64,000 nucleotides of DNA from Isoetes taiwanensis (Eukaryota; Streptophyta; Lycopodiopsida; Isoetales; Isoetaceae), in contig JAJEKV010000041.1 of assembly GCA_021234155.1 (NCBI GenBank), positions 4,580,829-4,644,828 of the forward strand, read 5' to 3'. The notes beneath the pieces were generated by a model. The model was not told where the DNA came from and made no database searches. It saw only the letters and a program-made list of their open reading frames with translations. Shown piece after piece: positions 35,070-46,906 of the stretch; the first letter of the stretch is position 1, and each line of letters starts with the position of its first letter. The translations under genes were made by a program, and so were the position numbers.

Positions 35070-35655
35070 CTAGATACAATCTCTAATGTAAAACATCGGT
35101 TTGAATACTGTAACCAATTCCGTATGGCAGTATCTTCCTCCATGATGATTTTAGCAAACATACAAATATACAATCCACATGAATAACCATCTGATTAGTG
35201 AGGATGCGGGCTAAGATAGCACCGCCGCAAATTCTCTTTGAATTGGGCTGCTCGTGGGGAAAGCTTGGGCCAAAGCTTCTATTAGCCTGTTATAAGAGAG
35301 GCAAGTCAATTCCTGCATGATCAAAATAAGTTTACATTTGAATTCACAAATTGACCACTTGCCTGCTTATGGTTGTCCAATCATGCTTGTGACAACCAGG
35401 GATATCAAAGTGCAATATAACTAGATAAGTGTAATTGCTAGGGGATAAAAGACCCAATATTACAGCTGCAGTCCAATGATTCGTATGGCGTATAGGAATA
35501 ATCAAACATGCATAATGGTCCATATCCAATCCCAGTAACAATTTGGACATAACAAGTTTCTTTTTCATTTTTATATATCCGTATGTTAGTGCATGACATA
35601 TGTATACTTGTTTTCTTCGTTCCTCATCCAAATGTAGCCAGACATTTCTAAGCAA
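35070..35655 (-). pseudogene. Ulp1/C48-like cysteine protease module
   Basis: Ulp1-type proteases cleave SUMO-like modifiers. The first exon (35655 to about 35357) encodes CLIIPIRHTNHWTAAVI, with the catalytic His in the HW pair, then YLVILHFDIPG, where the Asp of the triad is expected. It ends at a GC-type donor (AGCAG|GCAAGT). Further on, near 35.19 kb, DGYSCGLYICMFAKII supplies the catalytic Cys in the classic D-x-CG setting. The middle segment needs frame changes and has stops, so the copy may be dead or mis-spliced by eye. Plant transposons often carry such domains. It lies 0.3 kb downstream of the FCP1/NIF-like module on the same strand. Confidence 0.6.
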
Positions 35656-35942
35656 AACACATCACGCTATAAAAAATTCACAATAGAAAGTACAATCCAT
35701 GGGTATGCAACAATTTACCTCATGAACAAATCGATGATCGTATTATTAAGCCATCGTGTCTCATTGCCTAGAATGTCTACTTCTGTCCTCATTATAGTGA
35801 TTGGGTTGGACTCTGCTTATAATACACCATGGATAGAAAGTTGTCGATCAATTCTACTAGGGATCTGCTCCTCTTCTTCTTATTAAGGTAAATAATATAA
35901 TCCAAGGAAACAAATGCAAAATTCACAACGAAAAAAGTAGTT

Positions 35943-36826
35943 TTAACATATTTTGATTTCAAAGTAGATTTCAGATGTCTTAGATCTTCTCTTCATAGCT
36001 ACACGACCACTTTTTTGTAACAAATTAGATCTAAAATAGTTTATAGATTCTAGTAATAACCAGATCTTGTTCTTCTTCTTCATAGTCACAATAAAGTTTT
36101 CAGAGATATCATCCAACCAATTTTCTATTGGATGATGTTGTGCATATGTAGCAACAATATTAACAGAAGAAAGGCCCAACAACCACGGCTGCAAGACTTT
36201 GGTAAAATAGTCTCGATCACCTTGCTCAGAATTGAAGGTGATAGGAGTGACTATAGTGTGTCGGGCATTTTTGTAGCCTTTGTACAGATGGCCATCAACC
36301 AAGAGTGTATTGACCACTTTATGGTTTGTGGTTGTACACTTTCTCTAGAATCTTGAAGTTAATATTGATTTTATTAACTTTGGTGCATGCTCTAGTGAGT
36401 TCCTTTAGACCCCACTGGAATATTAATGCACTCCTTATTCTATTCTATTCTATTCCTTATATCTTTTGGAAATAACTTTTTAGTTATCAGGTTCAAAATG
36501 GTACCATCGAAATCAGCCCATATTGCAATGTCAAACTGGTTTATACACCAGCCAAGAAACTCGAATAAACCTTTCATGAATACCACCATCTTTGTTTTGG
36601 AAAGCATCAAAAGTTCCGGTGGTGGATCCACCCTTGGTATGACATTCCTGCTAGTTTGCTCATAAAAGCTTCCAAGCATACCATTGAAATCAAAGATCAA
36701 TAGTTTTTTAGACAACCTAATTCTCTTGATGGCTGGAGATGATGCATAATCACTTCCAGGTATAACAAGATCCGTTTTCTTCTCTTTGAACCGCATGTCT
36801 CCACTAGAATTGTCAGGTACTAGTAG
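35943..36826 (-). pseudogene. FCP1/NIF-like HAD phosphatase module
   Basis: Family members dephosphorylate Ser/Thr, for example on the RNA polymerase II tail. The exon starting near 36826 encodes KKLLIFDFNGMLGSFYEQ, where the usual DxDxT loop reads D-F-N-G-M, then MVVFMKGLFEFLGWC and FDIAIWADF. A second exon (about 36345-35943) encodes VVNTLLVDGHLYKGYKNAR, TIVTPITF and VATYAQHHPIENW, matching the NTLLIDD...NP..TAI...HPI part of the DLNGLL-type plant subfamily. The expected linking segment (FCWDQ...LKEL) was not found. The second Asp of the loop is Asn, so catalysis is doubtful. It may be the C-terminal part of the unknown gene whose exons lie at 37.2-42.1 kb. Confidence 0.55.
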
Positions 36827-37160
36827 AAACAACAAGAGACAACGGTCAAATATTGAAAAAAAAAAAGAGACCAAAAAGAAGTTAGGAAAGAAATGAAACC
36901 TTTTAACTCAATCAATGTAGGTATCTTACTTGGTTGTTTTGTAGATGACGATTGAGGTAAAATGCTATTTGCTTGAGCCAAGAGAGTTGCTATATATTTA
37001 GAGAACTAGTACACTAATTTACTAACTGTAATGAAACAAAAGTGAAGGAAGAATACCTTTGGTTTTTTTAGTAGATATCTCTTCGGCATTTTTGGTTTCT
37101 AATTTGCTACCTATATCTATACCTAAAGAAACTATAGCTTCAATATGAATAATAGTAGAA

Positions 37161-37577
37161 CTACCAAAAAAATAATAAAACTAGTATCTTAAACCAACCA
37201 GATATGAAATCTTTAACACCTACAAAAAGTGGTTTTTTTAATGCAACGAACTTCTCCTCATTGTTGAAGCTAGAAAGTGGGTTTTCAAATGCGGTGGACT
37301 CCGCTTGCTTGGTAGAGCTAGAGGGTTTATTGAGCTTATCCTCCTTGTTGAAGATAGAAAGTGGGTTTTCAGATGTGGTGGAAACTTCTTGCTTGGTAAA
37401 GCTAGAAGGGCTAGGAGCTCCAAATAGAGAAGGTTCATTGTAGCTTTTGGAGGCATCTACTGCACTTGACGTAAATTTGGAGGCATTATCATATCCTGCA
37501 CTTGACCCTTCATTTAGATTTGACTGCAATTTGAAGCCTGCATGAAACAACATATAAGAAGAATAAAAAATTAACAT
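37161..37577 (-). CDS. repeat-containing low-complexity exon, family copy 1
   Basis: A 138-codon frame with Ser/Asn/Lys bias, including the tandem pair TKQEVSTTSENPLSIFN and TKQAESTAFENPLSSFN, a unit of about 28 residues. It sits between the CCSP exon (37.8 kb) and the phosphatase module (36.8 kb) on the same strand, so it is probably the linker of one gene. Copy 2 has a comparable Ser/Glu/Pro-rich exon at 48.0-48.5 kb. Function unknown. Confidence 0.4.
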   Translation of the reverse strand: MLIFYSSYMLFHAGFKLQSNLNEGSSAGYDNASKFTSSAVDASKSYNEPSLFGAPSPSSFTKQEVSTTSENPLSIFNKEDKLNKPSSSTKQAESTAFENPLSSFNNEEKFVALKKPLFVGVKDFISGWFKILVLLFFW

Positions 37578-37761
37578 AAGTTATTTTAATACAAACTATT
37601 AACTTTTATATTACCTTTTTTCCCACTTTGTTCAGTGTGCTCTTCGTTCTCAATTTCAGGTTGTGCTGCATATGTGGGATTCATATGGACATCTAAAATG
37701 ACAACCAACAAAACCAGCAATATTAAATGATGTTAAGAAGTTGATTGCTTAATCACTTATA

Positions 37762-37855
37762 CATATCATATGAGTGTACAACTTTCTTCACACCAAATGT
37801 AGCAATCCAAGTGGCAGATATGATCTGGTCATAATCTGGGCTACAACACTTATCG
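37762..37855 (-). CDS. CCSP exon of the unknown family, copy 1
   Basis: It encodes DKCCSPDYDQIISATWIATF followed by GVKKVV. Copy 2, 10.9 kb to the right, has RTCCSPSCAHIMSETWLLAF followed by GVRVV (about 48610-48716). The shared pattern CCSP....I.S.TW...FGV..V suggests a real, conserved exon with a possible metal- or disulphide-forming Cys pair. No known domain is recognised. Confidence 0.5.
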
Positions 37856-37899
37856 CTATAACTGAAAACAAGAAGTTATACATCTACTTATTTAAAATG

Positions 37900-40058
37900 T
37901 TTTTGGGGGAGGGTGTCTCTCTTTTTCCGGCCGCCGGTAACGCCGGTAACATCCATTTTCCGGGCAAAAAGCATTATTTTGGGATCGGAATTCTTATTAG
38001 GGTTTTTTTTCTGCTCTTTGACGGTGGGTAGCAGAGCAAAGATTTTTTTTCTTCTCTTTGGCGGTGGGTAACACAGCAGGAATTCCGTTATGCTGTATAT
38101 GGCTCCTCTTATCAGCTTTTATTCAGATACGGAATGTTCTTCGCTTTCAGCATTAGCATTCGACAAATGCCTGGCATCCTTCTTCGGCTTTGCCTGCAGA
38201 TTTTGGTTGTGCCTTACGGTCATTTATTCTTTCAAATAACCACCAATGGGTTCTAATCTTTGGCACCGTCCAGTCTTTTACCAATTTACTACCCTCTTTG
38301 GTTTTGTGAGAGAGAATATAGCAATCCGGCAGGCATGACAAAGCTAAGGTTCAGGTATGATTTTAGGATTTCCTTCCTTTTTTTTTTTGAGTAGGTAGCT
38401 TGATGTAAATCCATCTCTAACATGCTTGGCTAATAAGTATCATCCTTCAAACCTCCTCTCTTTTTTCGACGTTGCTTGCAGGTTTGGGTCCGTTGCTAGC
38501 TCCCAAGATGGCATGGCTGGATCTTCAGCTTTATGTAAGCAATTTTATTCCTTGAGGCTGGTATCTTGGCCATAAATTTATTGCCCTTGCTTTAGGCCAA
38601 AAATTTTGCTTTTATTTTAACCACTTGCTTCTGGAGCAGAGCAGTTGGAACTCCATCAATCAGGTCATTAGCGAGTTAGTACAGTAATATGGTAAGCTTC
38701 TCAGAACAATTATTGTGGCTTTTGATATCAATTTAGTAGAGTAAAACAGTTGATATATTCCCAGAACAAAGAAGATTTTAAGGATTTTGCAATAAACTTA
38801 GCCTGTTTTCTCTATTTTTGAATATCGATTTAAATTATGTTGTTACGTCAGATTTTGGCACCACCATGTTCTTCCACTTCCAAAATGCACTCAATACTGC
38901 ATTAGGACTGTGAGCAAGGGCACACATATAAATTCTAAATCATTAAGATTTTATTATGATGAACAAGGAACTAAGTTTTGAGGCTGTTATCTTTTCAATT
39001 TCCATTTGTCATAGGATTCAATCCTACATTGTAATGAACTTACTTTGTATATTCTATAGCGTGACATAGATAACAAATTCTTTTTCTATTGCTTTCTTTG
39101 ATTAGATAAGTATACTGGTGCTATTATGAGTGGCATTTAGATTCATCAAAGCTAACTTGGCACTTTTGATGACTGCTTCCAGTTGTGAGAGCCCAGATAG
39201 GAATGGATAGGAGGTTCAATAAGTTAGAGCTTCCAGTAAAATGTCTTTTGCAACAATACCATCTCTCTTTCATAGCCACTGCGGTACAAAAGTCCTTCTT
39301 AGATTCACAGTTTTGGAGCCAATTAATTCTTAGCTTGAGATTTGAAGAGAAGCCATAGGACAGGGATACATTACCATAGTTTTTCTGGACTGGAGCCTTT
39401 CTTCCTAAATAATACGTCAACTAGAACGGCTTTTGTTTTGAAGTTTGAACTTCTTCTCTTTTGCCTCTGGGAATGGGATAGTGCAGGCATACGCTATGGT
39501 AAGTTTCAGTTAATGAAGAAAGCATGTCAATTGCCCCGGATATATCTGCATGTATTCAGATATTTTTGTCCAAATTGTTCAAACATAACTCCATTGCCAA
39601 GACTGTGCGATTGCTATAACAACATGAAAGAAATTATCGCATATGCTTGAAACAGTGGAAACACCTAGAGAGTAAACATAAACATGTTTATCTACTAAAA
39701 GGACCAGAGTCTAGATTAAGCAGAACCCTTATACATACATAATAGGATTTTGAAGGCCAATAGCTCTGCACTCAAATGTTCTTATAACCACAAAATTGCA
39801 CATATGGAAGTTAAAAGCTGAGTAAAAATACATGCCAGGACATTAGCCCGACAATGCCGGGCACATGTTTATTAGTACCAATTTAAAGAGCTTAATGATC
39901 AAAATATAAATATTGTTAAGGTCAAAATTTACTATTGCTCATACCTTAACAATGAGGCCAAATATAGAATATGGTAAAGATGGTTACACTCTATAGTAAC
40001 AAAGGGCAGCGGCTTCCTATCATATTCCAAGAATCTTCTACAATAGGGACATATACGT
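37900..40058. other. long stretch between exons of family copy 1
   Basis: It holds a worn pair of blocks around 38000-38070 (CTCTTTGACGGTGGGTA and CTCTTTGGCGGTGGGTA) and AT-rich DNA. Frames at 38153-38341, 39124-39420 and 39342-39650 have no motif. It may be an intron enlarged by insertions. Confidence 0.35.
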
Positions 40059-40535
40059 TCAGGTGAGTCTGCTAGGAAATTTGCTTCTATAGACTCGGGT
40101 ATTAATCCCATTCTTTAGGACATTGAAGCCTTCAATAAGCCTTTTAAGACATGGTCTGAAATTTGCAATCTCATCATTGTCCCCTTGCATTTTCTTCTCA
40201 ATAGCATCAAGATCTTCCTCTACAACAACCAACGATGCCACAACTTTAACTACCTCGGCTTCCTTCATATCTACCACCTGTTGCACACCTACAGCTGCTT
40301 CCTTTGCCATTCCTTGCATCAAGCATTTGATGTTTATAATTTCTTGCATATAATGCTCCTTCTTCTCCCTCAATGATTTGCAGGTTTTCTTCAACTCTTT
40401 CCATTTGCTATATGACTGTTGTAGCCTGCAACCAACCTCTTTCGCCTTCAATTCAGTGGACTCCTTCCATTTTGTCACCACCCATAAGGAATCTCTAATG
40501 ATAAATGACAAATAATTCAGATAAATAATAAACAA
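40059..40535 (-). CDS. coiled-coil exon of the unknown family, copy 1
   Basis: A charged helical frame: KWKELKKTCKSLREKKEHY, MKEAEVVKVVASLVVVEEDL and DAIEKKMQGDNDEIANF, with hydrophobic heptads over about 120 residues. Copy 2 has a similar coiled coil at 48.9-49.3 kb in the same order relative to the other exons. It probably mediates oligomerisation. Family unknown. Confidence 0.4.
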   Translation of the reverse strand: MFIIYLNYLSFIIRDSLWVVTKWKESTELKAKEVGCRLQQSYSKWKELKKTCKSLREKKEHYMQEIINIKCLMQGMAKEAAVGVQQVVDMKEAEVVKVVASLVVVEEDLDAIEKKMQGDNDEIANFRPCLKRLIEGFNVLKNGINTRVYRSKFPSRLT

Positions 40536-40559
40536 TTCAGTAAATTAGTTACAGGCATA

Positions 40560-41300
40560 CAAAGTACATTCCACAATCTAAAGAAACTTTATTAAAGGCT
40601 CAATCCACAATCTATATTCCACCCACTATAATTCAGGTCCAATCTATAAAATATAATCTACAAGCGCAAAGTATAAATCCTTAAACACAATTTAACCTTC
40701 ACAAATGCAAAACCACAAACCAGCACAAATGCAAAACCACAAACCACAGAACGCAATATAAAGTTCCCCCAATCCACAAACCAAAACATGCAACCAAATA
40801 ACACAGAACACAATATAAAATCCACTCAATCCACAAATCAAGACACCCAACTCATAAACAAAATCGAAGAACCACGATTTAAAATCTACAAACTCCAAAC
40901 CACAAATCATAAACCACAAACAACAAATCCAAATATATAAACTACAATCTAAATTTACAAACTCTAAATCACAATTCTATACCACAATTTCAAAGCTACA
41001 ATATAAATTCATAACTCCAAACAACAATTCTACTAAAGAACCACATTTTAAGATCTGCTGACCTAAAACCACAAAAATTATGACCACAATAACCATAAAG
41101 GCTAGGCTATGAACAAACCAATGACTACTTGTTCCGCACAAACCACAATCTTCTGATCACTCTAGATTCAAGGCTCTACAATCCTTTAAGAAATCATATA
41201 ATCCACATTCTAGTCCTAAAATTAAATTTGCAATACAAGAAAGTGAATCTGAATCCTACAATGAAATATTAAAATAGAACAACGTTTATCAAAAGTACTT
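40560..41300. repeat. CCACAAA-rich low-complexity block
   Basis: Many short imperfect repeats of ACCACAAACCACAA, TCCACAAATC and similar units. It lies in the interval between N-terminal and coiled-coil exons of family copy 1. The same interval of copy 2 holds the ACACCACA minisatellite. Confidence 0.55.
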
Positions 41301-41399
41301 ACTATCAAAATGTCCAAAGGTAAAAGAATTTTTTTTGCATCTCCAACTTTGCCGAAACCACATTGTGTTGAGTAAGCTCATTTACAGACAAGATGCAAA

Positions 41400-42137
41400 T
41401 TAAACAAAATAAAAACTACAATTTGTATTACAATATTTCTGTCTCTTGGACTCCATGGTGATGATTGAATCTTGTATAGGTCCTATTGCTTTTTTAGTCC
41501 CACTATCTTCCTCGATGGGTAGATTATATTCCTCTAGCATTGAATACCTCTTTTTTGAAGCAAGCTTATAAAAACTCAACCAATCTATATCCTTACCTTT
41601 AACATCATGCAAAAATCATGCTACAGCCATAACTTGACTAGCCTGCCCATTTTGAATATGACTCCTTTCCTCATAGATTGCCATGTAAATGCTCAGAAAA
41701 GCCTCCTTCTCTTTTTTCGGAGCCCTATAGGATTGTTTATTCTCCACCTTTGGTCCCCAATACTTGCATATCTCTGATGGATCCACATTTTGCAGAAAAA
41801 TGTTTAAACATAACTGAAATGACCTGATATTCATAACTGTGCTTTCTTGCAAATGATATAGAGGGTGGCCAAGTATGAACCCTCTACAAAATTCTAAAGG
41901 AGATCTGGCAGCTGCTTTCTCAGGAGGATTTGTGGCTAAAGTAAATGGACATTTTTTTCTATGTGTGCAAATAAGCCATGTTTTTGACTTGATAGGTATC
42001 ACAAGAAAAATCAAGATCTTAAACTTTATAGAGAACCAAATATGAATTTTCTGAGTTTTCCCAGCTACTAAAGCTAAAAATAGAAGGAAGTACATTGTAC
42101 TTTTTTCTCTTAACTCTCCATATCTTGCTCTGTGCAA
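41400..42137 (-). pseudogene. N-terminal exon of the unknown family, copy 1
   Basis: An open frame with one in-frame TGA at about 41616. Upstream of it are SEICKYWGPKVENKQS and KEAFLSIYMAIYEERSH; downstream are FLHDVKGKDIDWLSFYKL and then EEYNLPIEEDSG. Copy 2 at 51.0-51.5 kb aligns in the same order: HEDLKKLWGDKFPNW, HKEFMQIYKRITG, AVVYYLHIKGGAIKWKSFL. No known domain is recognised; a DNA- or protein-binding fold of about 110 residues is possible (speculation). The stop suggests a decayed gene, although an intron could remove it. Confidence 0.5.
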
Positions 42138-42339
42138 AGCGGAAGACAGATTCTGCGAAAGGATTCGAAGGCGCTGGTTCTATCAGCTCAACTTGCGTAA
42201 ATGGAATACACAAGTGAGGGCGCCAAACTTTTAAAGGTTGCACGTAACCTCTTTTTTAGTTCTATATAAAATGGAATGGCCTAAGTAGTCTGGTTCATTG
42301 TATTCTAGAATAGCTTTTAATTTTCTGGTTAATTGTTTA

Positions 42340-42921
42340 TGTATTCTCGAATAGCAAATGTTTAATAGTCGAGTAAGTTGCTTACGTCTCCCTAATGTTA
42401 TGCAGTTGTTGAAGATGATTAAACGCTTTGTGAACAAACTTCTCCCACCTTTTGTTATCTCTACTTCCTTGACATTAGCAGTCAAGAAACTAGAAACAAT
42501 AAAAAATCTTGAATATATATGGGGCAGCTTGGTCTTGGGTGAGAGCCCTCTTTGGGTCTTCACTGTGCAGTCAGAAGATTCTCTTGGGAGTCTTTCCTAG
42601 CAGTTGGCCAGTGGCCCAGCAGCAGGCGTTCCATTTATGTAGAGCTTGGCTTCTGTGGTTGATTTGGAAAAGACGGAGAGCGGAGGTCTTTCAGAATGCA
42701 GTGCTTAGCCCTTTTCGGTTGGTTCTGATCTTGAGGCATAAGTTGTGGCAAGCTTACCAAGTCTCAAGCTTGTCTGGCACAGTTAAGCGGGAAATTTGGT
42801 CGACATTCCTACAGATTGTGAATCATGATGGGCACTTCATTTCTTAGCACTACATTTATCATTGTACTTGATCGCATTCTAGTGGTTTAATATATTCCTA
42901 TATTCTTCAAAAAAAAAAAAA
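42340..42921 (+). mobile_element. LINE 3'-end fragment with poly(A)
   Basis: It starts with an internal LINE phrase (LKMIKRFVNKLLPPF and YIWGSL), and then has the terminal block AFHLCRAWLLWLIWKRRRAE typical of plant L1-type ORF2 ends, with broken frames. A stop at about 42847, a short 3' UTR and an A tract at about 42909-42921 follow. The deletion between the two coding blocks and the 5' truncation make it dead. Confidence 0.7.
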
Positions 42922-43739
42922 ACATAATATTCAACAAATACATGCTAACATAATGCATCCGTGATACATAACCAAGGTACCAAGCATTTAGCATGTCTAT
43001 ATACATTATGCAATGAGCACATAGGAAGTCCAAGGTGTTTTTCTATAGGCAATCTGTAACTACTCCCTCTATAAGGAACGCAATATCTCACAAGGAATGC
43101 AAGGCCACATGAATACAATGCCCCTATAGTCATTTTCTCATAATGAACACAACTTGGTTAAATAAATGGACCTGAACACAAGATCACAGCCCTGGCACTA
43201 TCTCGGGTCTTCTCCACCATATGGGCAAATCCAAACCCTTACGAGTTTTAAAGGTTTAATATTTGCTTTGAATGACACCAATTTTTCTTTTAATGTCAAC
43301 TTAACGTATTGGCGCTTCGATTTTGGGTTCTTGAGCTTTTGCGTCTTACGTATCATGCATGTATGGTATTGCGTGATTTTTCTCATGGTTTGTTAAGGTG
43401 TGCGCTTAGATGTGTTGGCCATGTCGATTGTTTTTCCACAGTGTTTCTGTCATTCCTTCTTCCAAATTTCATTGATATAGTCATCGGGCTTCATTGGACT
43501 CCTTTTCTCCTTATTTTCCATCTATTCGATTGTGTCAATTTTTGCTCCTGCTCTATCTATTCTATTGGTTCCGACTCCCCCCTCCCACATGGATTTGTTG
43601 CACTCCATTTTCTATATCCCCCTCATCTTCATAGTAGCTCTATTGATATCATTTCTCTATTTCGGTTGTCTTTGCATTCATTTCCTTTGGCCTGTTGTTC
43701 CTTTTGACGTTGTTGATGTGATGACTCTTTTAGAATCAT
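42922..43739. other. gene-poor stretch
   Basis: The 132-codon frame at 43309-43707 is pyrimidine-rich and Phe/Leu/Ser-biased without motif, and overlaps another frame; I do not accept it as a gene. Nothing else is seen. Confidence 0.35.
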
Positions 43740-44010
43740 ATTCATTCCCCTCCAGAAGGTCCATGCCAACTACAGGCGAGCTAGAAAGCTACTGCTCGTC
43801 TACAACTTGAACCTTACTGGGGCGATGCATTACCTAGGAGGTGTCGATCCCATCCCTTTCCCACACTCAGTAGCAAGCTATTAGGCCTAGCCCACAATGT
43901 TTCTGGCTGATGCTACGCACCAGAGGGATCAACTGTAGCCGCACAAGCCTTCTTTGTCAGCCGGCCTAACACCGCCACCAGTACCATTCTAGAGTTCGTC
44001 TAGGACCAAG
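43740..44010. repeat. LTR-like repeat, copy B
   Basis: It shares with copy C (46.0 kb) the phrases CTCCAGAAGGTCCATGCCA, GATGCAT, AGGTGTC, TATTAGGCCTA, GGATCAACTGTAGCCG and TTTGTCAGCCGG in the same order and orientation. The two copies flank the Ty3-gypsy remnant and may be its LTRs. Confidence 0.55.
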
Positions 44011-44989
44011 GACATATACAAATCCGACCTACAATCTATTAGAATCCTATATGACTGTCATAATCAACAATTACCAAATCCTTGGCTGGCTCCTACAACC
44101 CTGGAAGGCATCCATGATGCTGTCATAGTCGAATCTTGAGAAAGTGCCTCGAGAGTCGACCTTGCCTACTTCTGGTAAGCTGGAATATGATAGGCACTGG
44201 TTCAAATGCATACTTCAAGGCTAGAACCCAAAAAGGAAAACTTTTAGGGTTGGTAACAAAGGTTATATTCACATAGGTCGCCAATGGTTGTACCCTATGG
44301 TAGAACCCTCTACGATACGGTGTACATGTCGGCTACGATGACATGTACTAGTGACATGGCAGTCTATATATATTTATGTCGTATATTATCCTGAAACATC
44401 ACATTCTCCCCACCTTGAATTGAAGATGTTCGCAGCATCATGAGTCTCCCCACTTTGGAACCTGCATGATCCTTGCTAGGCTCATTACAAGCATGCAATG
44501 ATTACAAACAAATCACGGTAATATTTTCCGATTATGATAACAGTTTTCAAATAAATTAAGGCAATTAATATACCTTAAATCTAGATATCATATACAATTT
44601 AAATGACATCATAATTCCAAAAGTTCTTATTAATTTATACTCTTCTTCTGGCGCATAATCCGCGTCTATGTGCCAAAAGTGTTTGCGGCGCAACTCTCCT
44701 GCTATTTATATGTTCTATTGGCCTGTAGGATCAACACCACATTAACATGTGTATGATATAATTTAATAATGATTTTAAGGGAATCAACCCTTTTAGAATT
44801 ATGCTAAATAAAAATGGATGCAAGCATTATCTCTCAACATAGGAAGAGGATGTTTCTTCCATCCTGGCCGTGGAGATAAGCGTCCTATCATGCCTAGAAT
44901 GATCACTAATGTCTACACCTTTCCGCTCCCTTGGCATAGAGGATAACGTCTTCCTCATAATAGCCATAGATTAAGGTGCTTTCTTATCA

Positions 44990-45960
44990 TGCACGATCCT
45001 ATATGACCTCTTATCTCTCAAGGATGTCTACTTTCATCTCATCGAAAGTAGGCTTTAATCTACCTTCCACACCTATCAAATCGGTGTCAACTAGCTCGAT
45101 GACGAGCCGACCTTTGCATTGCTCTATAAATTATGGCTGTTGCTTCTCAAGATATGATTGTAGTACCCATGTAGAATCTTCCATAGATAAGTGCATCCAT
45201 TTGACAAGGTATTAGAGAAATTGTGGTCTTCTTGTTTTCTTGAATGATATGTCAAGAAGAACTTCCGGAATAATCTCAAGTTGTTCGTCGGTCTTTTCCA
45301 GCAATGTTGGTGTCTAGATTCATGGTGTGTCTCTTTAGAAGACTTACATGAAAAACTCTACGGATTTCCAAGTGAGCTGGTATTCAATTTGTAGGAATGA
45401 TTATCTACTCTTTGGACTATCTTAAATGGTCCAGCCCCACCTCGGAGCAAGTTTCTTGTAGTTGCCAATGCGGAGCTTCGCTTGTTTGACTTCTATTTTA
45501 AACCAAACATTATCCTCTACCTAGAACTTCCTTACAGTCCTATGCTTATCCGCTAAGCGCTTCTGACGGCTTCTTGTTGCTAGCAGATATCCCCAAACTT
45601 CCTCGACTATCTACTGCATATCTGCCAACATCTGTTGAGAAATCTCTACTTTGGATACTGGATTGTACCAAGTGTCTGGAGTTAAGCATTAAGATCATGA
45701 ACTGTGAGATCTTGAATGACTCTTGCTTGGGTATTTATAAGCAAACTCTACCAAGTAGATGTAATTTTTCCATTTCGATTACTTGTTCCAGACATAATAT
45801 CTGATTGGTGTGCACCGTTTGGCCATCTCATTGTGGATGACTCATGGACAACTTCATCTGGCAATACATCAGTGGCATCCCAGAACCGTTTTCTCCTTCT
45901 TCCAACATGCTCTATCAGCACCACGCCTGGTTGGCTCTCAAATTTTGCAGATATACTGAT
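44990..45960 (-). mobile_element. Ty3-gypsy chromovirus remnant (integrase end plus chromodomain)
   Basis: On the minus strand the integrase end reads WKNYIYLVEFAYKYPSKSH, then RQKRLADKHRTV, KLRIGNYKKLAPRWG-like and, after further stops, a chromodomain-like block (LVKWMHLSMEDSTW...FIEQCKG). This order (integrase core end, GPY/F-like module, chromodomain) is that of chromoviruses. Several stops and shifts are present, and the polymerase, protease and gag are gone. Chromodomains steer integration to heterochromatin (known for the class). Confidence 0.7.
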
Positions 45961-45999
45961 AATTCTTGGGACTTAACAGTAGCTTGCCGGGGGCATAGC

Positions 46000-46330
46000 T
46001 GAGGGGGCTACTCCTAAGTTGCATCTCCTTAGTTTCGACAAGGCAAGAGGAAATCACTCCCCTCTAGAAGGTCCATGCCAGCTACATGCGAGCCAGAGAG
46101 CCATTATGCCCATACACACGACTTAAACCCCCCGGAGTTGATGCATCACATAAAAGGTGTCCAGCCTATGCCTTGCCCATGCAGTCGCAAGGTATTAGGC
46201 CTATAGACGCTACATGCCAGGGGATCAACTGTAGCCGAACAAGCATTATTTGTCAGCCGGTCTAGCCCCGCCACCCACAGCCAGGTGAGCTCTTATGCAC
46301 AAGTCGCATTAATTGGGAACTAATGAGGCT
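46000..46330. repeat. LTR-like repeat, copy C
   Basis: Same family as copies A and B; it starts near GGGGGCTACTCCTAAGTTGC and ends near CACAGCCAGGTGAGCTCTT, which copy A also carries. It sits directly to the right of the integrase remnant, where the 5' LTR of a minus-strand element would lie if the gag-pol interior were deleted. Confidence 0.55.
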
Positions 46331-46906
46331 AATCTAAGATCATCGATTGCAAAGTCTCTGGGTCTCTCTACACCACATTGAAACCATTGAACAGGTCTTC
46401 GAAATATCATCCAAGTGGTGAACTTAAGTTAAAGCCAACCTAAATTAAATAGGTCTAGAAAACATTGATGTGTTTTGCATCTGACCTAGGCCCATATATA
46501 TTTATTCTCAGCATGTTTAATATGTGAACTTCCTGATTAACTAACTTGAATATATTCACTGTATATAGATTATGATATGACCTCTATTCAAATATTTCAT
46601 CTCGGAATGTTTAATATATAACTTCCTAATTAACCAACTTGAATTTATTCACTGTATATAGATTATGATATGACCTCTATTTCACATTCCTAGATTATAA
46701 TCTGTTAATCTTTTCTATAATACTGACTTTGATATTTTTCCCTTCAGTTTTTATCTATCAAGTACTGTTCCACAAGCCTTTTAAACCTGTTACTACAAAT
46801 TCCTTTCTTAAAATATTAATTTTTTTGAGTTCACTTATTGCATTTGAATTAATTCCTGATACACCATGTCTCTATTAAAATGCATTTTCTTTTCTATGTG
46901 TTTGTC
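46331..46906. other. gene-poor stretch with a short direct repeat
   Basis: The block TATTCACTGTATATAGATTA with TGATATGACCTCTAT occurs twice, near 46553 and 46647, and is preceded each time by TTAACCAACTTGAAT-like sequence. It is a direct duplication of about 95 bp. No gene. Confidence 0.5.

Noticed and set aside
35161-35290. Alternative reading of the Ulp1 Cys motif as RICGGAILARIL
   Set aside because: Another frame gives the much better DGYSCGLYIC motif with the normal spacing to following hydrophobics.
43309-43707. 132-codon plus-strand ORF
   Set aside because: Phe/Leu/Ser bias from pyrimidine-rich DNA, no motif, and overlapping frames of the same kind.
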